From Yersinia pekkanenii (GTDB lineage: Bacteria > Pseudomonadota > Gammaproteobacteria > Enterobacterales > Enterobacteriaceae): a DNA stretch of 64,000 bases. Made by a program: the position numbers and the translations under genes. Shown here in pieces: positions 58,684 to 64,000 of the stretch (positions are counted from its first letter, which is position 1; the number at the start of each line of letters is the position of its first letter). The stretch covers positions 133,656 through 197,655 of the forward strand of contig NZ_CQAZ01000002.1 in assembly GCF_001152565.1 (NCBI RefSeq), given 5' to 3'. The notes beneath the pieces are model-generated. The model ran no database searches, was not told where the DNA came from, and saw nothing but the letters and a program-made list of their open reading frames with translations.

Positions 58684-59619
58684 CTATTCATCCACTTCAA
58701 TATATAAATGTAACCTTGGCAGCAACAGACGCAGTGGCTTAGCCTTCGGCTTATATTTATGCTTAATTTGACTGACATCATAATCGGTTAACTCACCTAA
58801 TTTTGGCATGTCAGTCTCTGATTGAGCCTGACAAAAAGCGATCAACGGCATAGGGCAGGGGTGCTGCACTTGCTTTTGTTGCTCCTGATACCAAACCCGC
58901 GCAATGGGCTGTACTTTCACGGGGCGCTTAATCTTCAAGCGTGTTTTTTCTGGTAGCCGTTGAATATCATTGATTTCAATACTCATTAATTCCATCCATT
59001 GTTCACGGCTAAATGGGGGAACGGCCCGGCCTGCATTCAGGCTTTTGTTCAACTGTGCCAGTATCTCTTCACGGGTAATATTTTTAATAATATGTTTGTT
59101 GGCCCAACCGAAACGCACGGAACTTGGATTGATGAGAGGGGTAATGGTGCGGTAGGTATTTAGTGTTATCAGTCCATGTAAATGGGTATGCACAAACTCA
59201 AAACGTTGCTCACTCGGTAAGCCCGATTCGACGGTAATAATATGTTCCAATTCGGTTTTTAATTGATTTATTTCACTGATAGTCTTTTGACATTCACTTA
59301 ATTGATTGTTGGTCACTGAAAAGCAAAGTACACCGGGTAAGCGAAGGGCGGCTTTACTGCTGACATTTTGCCCCTGATGGTGAATAAATAGCCGTTGATA
59401 TTGTTGTAAACCCAGATCTCTCGCCGGGTTACCGACGGTTGCTGTCACTGATATTCGCTCAATAGGTTGATGTTCGGTACCTTTCTCTATTTCAGGCAGG
59501 GAAAATACCCTGGCGGCAAGCAAAGGTAATGTATTAAGTTGCTGGTGGAGGAGCTGCAAAGCCATCTCCAATGAAGTGAATCGGTTATTCAGTCGTTCTA
59601 TCAAATCATATCGAGTCAT
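58684..59619 (-). CDS. tus: DNA replication terminus site-binding protein Tus
   Basis: Binds Ter sites and blocks replication forks from one direction. 311 residues; E. coli Tus has 309. Visible: N-terminal MTRYDLIERLNNRFTSLEMA, the central VRFGWANKHIIKNITREEIL and C-terminal KHKYKPKAKPLRLLLPRLHL. It neighbours fumC, as in E. coli. A Ter site overlaps its promoter region. Confidence 0.95.
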   Translation of the reverse strand: MTRYDLIERLNNRFTSLEMALQLLHQQLNTLPLLAARVFSLPEIEKGTEHQPIERISVTATVGNPARDLGLQQYQRLFIHHQGQNVSSKAALRLPGVLCFSVTNNQLSECQKTISEINQLKTELEHIITVESGLPSEQRFEFVHTHLHGLITLNTYRTITPLINPSSVRFGWANKHIIKNITREEILAQLNKSLNAGRAVPPFSREQWMELMSIEINDIQRLPEKTRLKIKRPVKVQPIARVWYQEQQKQVQHPCPMPLIAFCQAQSETDMPKLGELTDYDVSQIKHKYKPKAKPLRLLLPRLHLYIEVDE

Positions 59620-59637
59620 TTTTTTCTAATAAATGAA

Positions 59638-59660
59638 ATTTTAGTTACAACATACAGTGT
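59638..59660 (-). other. Replication termination site (Ter) at the tus promoter
   Basis: The minus strand carries GTATGTTGTAACTAAA, identical to the core of E. coli TerB including the G6 position, and with the same placement just upstream of tus. By E. coli rules, forks travelling toward lower coordinates would be blocked here. Also suggests Tus autoregulation. Confidence 0.9.
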
Positions 59661-59791
59661 GTTATATCAGTAAAAACACCACTCTGAAAGCACAGTGTCG
59701 CGTTTAATAAAAAAGGAATATATAAATACTGCGCAAAAGGTTAAATAACATAACGCCATAAGATAGCGGGGCATCAATACCCCGCGTAAAG

Positions 59792-60676
59792 TCAGGCTAA
59801 ATGTGATAATACTATTTTAGTCGCAGATGCCAATACGTCGCGGCGAGATGTTGCTTCTTTGTTACGCTGCGTAAAGTAAATCACTAAAACCAGAGGTGCC
59901 CCCTGAGTTGGCCAGAGGACAGCAACATCATTCGTCGTACCATAATCACCGCTGCCGGTTTTATCACCAACAACCCAATCGGCTGGCGCACCTGCACGGA
60001 TAGTTTCACCTCCGGTAGTATTTCCTTTTAACCACCGCGCTAGCTGTTCTCTTTGTGGTGCCGCCAGTGCATCACCCAGCACCAACTTCTGCAGACTTGC
60101 CGCCATCGCTACCGGGGTAGTGGTATCACGTGGATCATTTGGCAGAGCGCTATTTAGATCAGGTTCCCAGCGATCTAACCGGAATGTCTGATCGCCAATA
60201 CTGCGCGCAAACTGGTTAACGGATCCTAATCCGCCTAGTTCTTTAATTAACAAATTCGCGGCAGTGTTATCACTATACTGAAGAGTTGCCGCACATAATT
60301 GCGAAATAGTCATCCCTTGAGCAAGATTTTTGCGGGTTATCGGCGCATAAGAAAGCAGATCATTTTCATGATATCTGAGGTGTTTATTGAGCAAATTAGG
60401 CTGAAATTGGCTGTGGCCCAACACTGTGGCGGCCAGCATCAGCTTAAAAGTACTACAGAATGGGAAACGTTGGCCGCCGCGATACTGAACTTTCTTGCCG
60501 TTGGCGGTATTGATCAAAGCAATACCCAAACGGCCATTTGATGTTTGTTCAAGCTCTGCCAGTTGATTATCTAGCGACGCAGGTATAGCCGCAGCCCAGG
60601 CCGGTAAAACAAAACTGACCAAAGGAACAGAAATACCCGCTAATAGTAGCGAACGCCGTAGCGGTGAATGTTTCAT
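59792..60676 (-). CDS. blaA: Class A beta-lactamase BlaA
   Basis: 294 residues, serine beta-lactamase. STFK (active-site Ser70 in standard numbering), SDN130 in [10 protein letters not shown], Glu166 in RWEPDLNSA and KTG234 in [10 protein letters not shown] all intact. The signal peptide begins with LRRSLLLAG, a twin-arginine-like pattern, and ends AWA-A. The length and sequence are those of the chromosomal Y. enterocolitica enzyme. No ampR or plasmid/transposon trace nearby. Confidence 0.94.
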   Translation of the reverse strand: MKHSPLRRSLLLAGISVPLVSFVLPAWAAAIPASLDNQLAELEQTSNGRLGIALINTANGKKVQYRGGQRFPFCSTFKLMLAATVLGHSQFQPNLLNKHLRYHENDLLSYAPITRKNLAQGMTISQLCAATLQYSDNTAANLLIKELGGLGSVNQFARSIGDQTFRLDRWEPDLNSALPNDPRDTTTPVAMAASLQKLVLGDALAAPQREQLARWLKGNTTGGETIRAGAPADWVVGDKTGSGDYGTTNDVAVLWPTQGAPLVLVIYFTQRNKEATSRRDVLASATKIVLSHLA

Positions 60677-60801
60677 TCCTGAATCTCGTGAAGAGTAGTA
60701 GTAGGTAGTAGGGGGGCATTATAAGCACGATGCTGGTGGCGTCGCAATTTAGCAATAGCGGACTTTTATTGGAACGAGTCTGGTTTGAAGAGGGTAAATA
60801 G

Positions 60802-60842
60802 AAAAAAAGGCTAAATGGCGGGGTCAATGACATTTAGCCTTT
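60802..60842 (-). terminator. Terminator of the SHOCT-domain gene
   Basis: 12-bp perfect stem AAAGGCTAAATG/CATTTAGCCTTT followed on the minus strand by further T (seven in total). Confidence 0.9.
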
Positions 60843-60858
60843 AGTTATAAATCAACTA

Positions 60859-61248
60859 TTAGGCCAATGCTTTGGCTTTAAGCTGCTGGTACTCACTTTC
60901 AGTAATAGTACCTTCATCCCACAATTTTTTTGCATCAGCAATCTGTTCCGCCGGTGACTTGCCCGCGACTTGGCGGATGTAATCATTGGTTTCAGAGACT
61001 GACTTTTGCATCGTTGCGCGATAGCGCTGCGCCATACCTTTGCCCCGAGTAACGAGATACAAAAGGGACGTCAATAACGGGATGAATAGCAGGAATATAA
61101 TCCATATCGCTTTATAAAATCCATTAAGCTCATGGTCTCTGAACAGGTCAGAAATGACTTGGAACAGAATCAGTAAGTAAGCAATGAAAAAGAAAATCGA
61201 AAACGTGGTCGCCAGAATGTCCCAAAGAGTAAGAAAGTGACTTGTCAT
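60859..61248 (-). CDS. SHOCT-domain inner membrane protein
   Basis: 129 residues. Two membrane segments (about 12-32 and 45-65, the latter resembling the phospholipase D N-terminal transmembrane domain) and a C-terminal SHOCT motif of about 28 residues (AKKLWDEGTITESEYQQLKA). Function unknown. Stands alone with its own terminator. Confidence 0.82.
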   Translation of the reverse strand: MTSHFLTLWDILATTFSIFFFIAYLLILFQVISDLFRDHELNGFYKAIWIIFLLFIPLLTSLLYLVTRGKGMAQRYRATMQKSVSETNDYIRQVAGKSPAEQIADAKKLWDEGTITESEYQQLKAKALA

Positions 61249-61430
61249 ATATTCTCCTGAAATTAAATAAATTAAGGAAATACTATCGTAATAAAATCCC
61301 TAAATACATTAGATACTTAATTTATATTTCAACCAACAGTACTCCATGGCATTAAGTTTCATCTTAATAATAGGTACATAGCAGAGCGAACGTCAAACAG
61401 TAGTTTGACATGAGGTTAGATAATTAACGA

Positions 61431-62729
61431 TTAACCTCTTGCGGTCTCTGGCAATTTACGTAACCGCTGTCCAACATACAATGCTATCAGCAGTAAGGTG
61501 ACGATAAATACCACCACTCCGGTCCAAGCAAAATTAAGCCAGAAAATGCCACCTAATGTTCCCGCAACACTCGAACCTGCATAATAACAGAACAAATAAA
61601 GCGAAGATGCCTGGGCTTTAGCCCGTCGAGCACGACGACCAATCCAGCTACTGGCCACCGAGTGAGCGGCAAAAAAGCCCGCAGTAAACACCATCATGCC
61701 GATAAAGATGACAATCACTGGCGGAAAACCGGTGATGATAACCCCAATCAACATCATGCCAATAGACGCCAGTAATATTGGCCCGCGCCCATAACGACTG
61801 GTAAGAGAGCCTGCTTTCGGCGAGCTATAAGAACCCGTCAGATAAACTATCGATAATAAACCCACTATTGCCTGACTGAGATAATAAGGCTGCGCTAACA
61901 AACGATATCCAATGTAATTAAATAAGGTGACAAAACTGCCCATGATCAAAAAACCTTCGGCAAACAATAGCGGTAAGCCAGGATCACGCCAGTGCAGTTT
62001 GAAATTAATCACCAGTGTTCTGGGCCGTAACGGGGTTGGTCGGAAGTGTTTCGACGTAGGGAGAATGCGCCAGAACATGCAAGCGGCGGCTAAAGCAAAC
62101 AAACCAATCACCGCCAGTGCGATGCGCCAGGAAAAGAAATCACTCAGTACTCCGGTTATCAGGCGACCACTCATTCCCCCAATAGAGTTGCCGCTAATAT
62201 ATAACCCCATGGAAAGTGCAACAAAACTGGGGTGAATTTCTTCACTGAGATAAGTCATCGCCACCGCGGCGACCCCGCTAAGGGATAAACCAATCAATGC
62301 CCGCATCATCAAAATACCGTGCCAACTGGTCATAAAGGCGCAAATAATGGTGCAGATTGCTGCCAGCATCAACGCAACCACCATGACTGACTTACGCCCG
62401 ATGGCATCCGAGAGAGGGCCGGTAAACATCAACCCCAAAGCCAGCATCCCGGTGGCAGCCGAAAGCGATAAACTGCTGCCCGCAGGTGAGATATTGAAAT
62501 CTTGTGATAGCAACGGCAAGATCGGCTGTACGCAATAGAGCAGGGCAAAGGTTGCCAATCCTGCGGAAAAGAAAGCCAGTGTAACGCGGATAAACGCTGG
62601 CGTACCGCGTTGAATATACGGGCGTTTAGTTAAACGTGAAACTTCGGGTGCCGGTGGTGAAACCATGGCGTCGTCATTTACTGCAAGCGCTGGCGCTACG
62701 GTAGCCGTGGTGCGCAAAGAGGTGGTCAC
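61431..62729 (-). CDS. ynfM: MFS transporter YnfM
   Basis: 432 residues, twelve membrane segments. Very similar to E. coli YnfM: RGTPAFIRVTLAFFSAGLAT, FTGPLSDAIGRKSVMVVAL, GLSLSGVAAVAMTYLSEEIH, AEGFLIMGSFVTLFNYIGYR and AHSVASSWIGRRARRAKAQA. In E. coli it exports arabinose-like sugars or arabinose-related compounds weakly; substrate here unknown. Start is GTG with AAGGAAA upstream. Confidence 0.88.
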   Translation of the reverse strand: MTTSLRTTATVAPALAVNDDAMVSPPAPEVSRLTKRPYIQRGTPAFIRVTLAFFSAGLATFALLYCVQPILPLLSQDFNISPAGSSLSLSAATGMLALGLMFTGPLSDAIGRKSVMVVALMLAAICTIICAFMTSWHGILMMRALIGLSLSGVAAVAMTYLSEEIHPSFVALSMGLYISGNSIGGMSGRLITGVLSDFFSWRIALAVIGLFALAAACMFWRILPTSKHFRPTPLRPRTLVINFKLHWRDPGLPLLFAEGFLIMGSFVTLFNYIGYRLLAQPYYLSQAIVGLLSIVYLTGSYSSPKAGSLTSRYGRGPILLASIGMMLIGVIITGFPPVIVIFIGMMVFTAGFFAAHSVASSWIGRRARRAKAQASSLYLFCYYAGSSVAGTLGGIFWLNFAWTGVVVFIVTLLLIALYVGQRLRKLPETARG

Positions 62730-62989
62730 GGTATTTCCTTATCAATAATTGTGGGGGAGTGATCATTTTAACATAGCTTTGGGAGAGTCTGATTTAGGCG
62801 GGATGCCTTGAAAGGAGCGGCTTGCGGGGCAATTCAACGATTTTGCATGGTCACGATAAAAATAATCAAAAGTGCGTTTTTTTGCATTCAATTCTGCACA
62901 AATTAGATCATACGATGATCCATTTTAAAAGCATTGTGATAATTATGAGGCAAATCATTAAGTACGTGAATATATCTCTATGAATCTGC
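62730..62989. other. Expected left end of the Mu-like prophage
   Basis: About 260 AT-rich bases between ynfM and the repressor. In Mu the repressor gene ends about 300 bases from the left end, so the prophage junction and transposase-binding sites should be here. I could not recognise the terminal TG dinucleotide or the end-binding sites with confidence. Confidence 0.4.
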
Positions 62990-63514
62990 TTACTTTTTGT
63001 TGATATTTAATACTGCGCCATGTTCGCCCATCTCAGCGATATCAAAAATCTCTTTCACTCTCTCAACTGGCAATTTTGCAAGTAACAGTGCTGTTTTCTT
63101 TGCCTGCGGAGGCAGGCTAATCAAGCCCTGGTTCTCTTCGTCAGTAATTGCCAGCAAAGTATCAATCCCCTTACGTCTAACAACCTGTAAAGTGCTGTTA
63201 CGCTCTTCTTCGGTCATTAATTCATAAATCTTCAGCCATTCCTGTGTATTCGCATCTAAGCCCACAGAATCATCACGCTTGTAATTAGCGCTTGGTTGAC
63301 TCACGCCTGCTTCCTGTGCCGAACCAAGATAATGGCGGATAACCTGCGGCAAGCTATCTATATGGTATTCAAATGAACGCCCACGCACACCAGGCACACT
63401 CACTGGCCTTTTCACCCACCCTTCCACCTTTGCCCGCTTATTAATTCCTTGCGGCGTAGAAGGCAATCCAGGGACATGAATCAAGTCCTTTGCCAAATAC
63501 CATTCCTGTTTCAT
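62990..63514 (-). CDS. Mu-like prophage repressor
   Basis: About 174 residues. The N-terminus is a Mu-type winged-helix DNA-binding domain (KQEWYLAKDLIHVPGLPSTP, then GWVKRP and GRSFEYHIDSLP), shared by Mu repressor and MuA. Start at MKQEWYLAKDL (63514) with GGGG six bases upstream; a longer upstream frame is AT-rich noise. The C-terminal part (ALLLAKLPVERVKEIFDIAE) may form the tail that sets repressor stability, as in Mu c. Confidence 0.8.
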   Translation of the reverse strand: MKQEWYLAKDLIHVPGLPSTPQGINKRAKVEGWVKRPVSVPGVRGRSFEYHIDSLPQVIRHYLGSAQEAGVSQPSANYKRDDSVGLDANTQEWLKIYELMTEEERNSTLQVVRRKGIDTLLAITDEENQGLISLPPQAKKTALLLAKLPVERVKEIFDIAEMGEHGAVLNINKK

Positions 63515-63563
63515 ACAAAACCCCATGAACGAAACAAATAAACTAGAAAGCAAAATAGATTCA

Positions 63564-63674
63564 TTCAAATAAAAATACATAAATATCAAATGATTAAATT
63601 CAAACAGTCGATTTTGCAAGAAACTTTGAAAGAAACCATTTGAAAGCAACTGGGTTTCTGTCTAATATTCAAAT
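63564..63674. promoter_or_regulatory. Array of TTCAAA/TTTGAA motifs between repressor and ner
   Basis: Six related elements in 110 bases: TTCAAAT 63564-63570, ATCAAATGAT 63585-63594, TTCAAAC 63599-63605, TTTGAAA 63625-63631, ATTTGAAA 63638-63645, ATTCAAAT 63667-63674. Position fits the O1-O3 operator region of Mu. Confidence 0.55.
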
Positions 63675-63758
63675 CAGCCACATGGTGTAACGCCGTTAGG
63701 TGACTCACCTGTGTAACCGTATAGGTTGGCATAAAACAAATAGAACGGGAAGAAAACA

Positions 63759-63980
63759 ATGAAAGAAACTGATTGGCATAGAGCGGATATCGTTGCCGCA
63801 ATACACAAGAAGGGGTTGTCACTGACTTCCTTATCAGTCGATGCTGGTCTGGCCCCATCTACGTTGAGAAATGCCCTCAGAGGCTCCTACCCGAAAGCAG
63901 AAGTCATTATCGCGAATGCTATTGGCGTATCCCCTGCTGTTATCTGGCCATCTCGCCATGCAGAGAGGGCTGGCAAATGA
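63759..63980 (+). CDS. ner: Ner-like DNA-binding regulator of a Mu-like prophage
   Basis: 73 residues, nearly the same length as Mu Ner (75). DWHRADIVAAIHKKGLSLTS matches the Mu Ner N-terminus, and VIIANAIGVSPAVIWPSRHAE the C-terminus; the helix-turn-helix is LSVDAGLAPSTLRNAL. In Mu, Ner turns down early and repressor promoters. GGGAAG precedes the ATG. Confidence 0.88.
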   Translation: MKETDWHRADIVAAIHKKGLSLTSLSVDAGLAPSTLRNALRGSYPKAEVIIANAIGVSPAVIWPSRHAERAGK

Positions 63981-64000
63981 TCTGGATAACCCTGAATGAA

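Larger units (their letters stand above)
62990..64000. mobile_element. Left part of a Mu-like transposable prophage (continues past the window)
   Basis: Divergent c-type repressor (leftward) and ner (rightward) with an operator-like region between them reproduces the left-end control region of phage Mu. Transposase A and B genes would follow ner to the right, outside the window. Confidence 0.78.

Noticed and set aside
1-64000. CRISPR arrays, tRNA or rRNA genes, complete insertion sequences
   Set aside because: No regularly spaced repeats, no cloverleaf or rRNA-like sequence and no transposase frame were seen.

Overview
The window looks like a Yersinia chromosome, most likely the Y. enterocolitica species group. 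Evidence: a 294-residue class A beta-lactamase of the BlaA type, ERIC-type intergenic repeats, and enterobacterial gene blocks (pyrF-yciH-osmB-yciT, rsxABCDGE-nth, malI-malX-malY-add-ydgJ, ydgA-manA-fumC-tus). A tus gene with an almost perfect Ter site next to it puts the window near the replication terminus. Everything here was read by eye; family names come from recognising motifs and remembered homologues, not from searches.

Layout. 1-5.1 kb: a frameshifted YhcN-family gene, pyrF-yciH, osmB, an araD-type epimerase lying between osmB and yciT, yciT and a fructose-6-phosphate aldolase. 5.1-9.9 kb: a CstA-type peptide/pyruvate transporter with a YbdD-like partner, and RNase II. 10.1-18.1 kb: nth and the Rsx electron-transport genes; the operon is split between rsxC and rsxD by a convergent Rob-like regulator; then ydgK. 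18.2-24.8 kb: a 3' remnant of formate-tetrahydrofolate ligase and a three-gene type I secretion system of the RtxB-RtxD-RtxE kind with no substrate and no TolC. 24.9-33.5 kb: the arabinose regulon (araBA, araFGH, araC) with AraC- and CRP-like sites. 33.5-44.7 kb: ydgJ, yfeH, add, a permease flanked by two paralogous PAS-LuxR regulators, then malY-malX-malI with two MalI operators.

44.8-53.2 kb is the most unusual part: eleven leftward genes encoding a short orphan protein, a FabZ-like dehydratase, a FabF-like ketosynthase, a ketoreductase (broken by two lesions), an HMG-CoA-synthase-like enzyme, two enoyl-CoA-hydratase-like enzymes (PksH- and PksI-like), a FabL-like reductase, a lipocalin-like protein, an acyl carrier protein and a malonyl transferase. 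This is a complete beta-branching cassette as found in trans-AT polyketide pathways, but with free-standing type II enzymes and no modular synthase in the window. The likely product is a beta-methyl-branched acyl chain (inference). It lies between malI and ydgA, where E. coli K-12 carries the uid genes and hdhA. Upstream is a 775-base AT-rich stretch with strong inverted repeats and a possible 19-codon gene.

54-62.7 kb: ydgA, manA, fumC, tus and Ter, blaA, a SHOCT-domain membrane protein and the YnfM exporter. 62.99-64 kb: a divergent Mu-type repressor and ner pair with repeated operator-like motifs between them, which is the left end of a Mu-like prophage running off the window.
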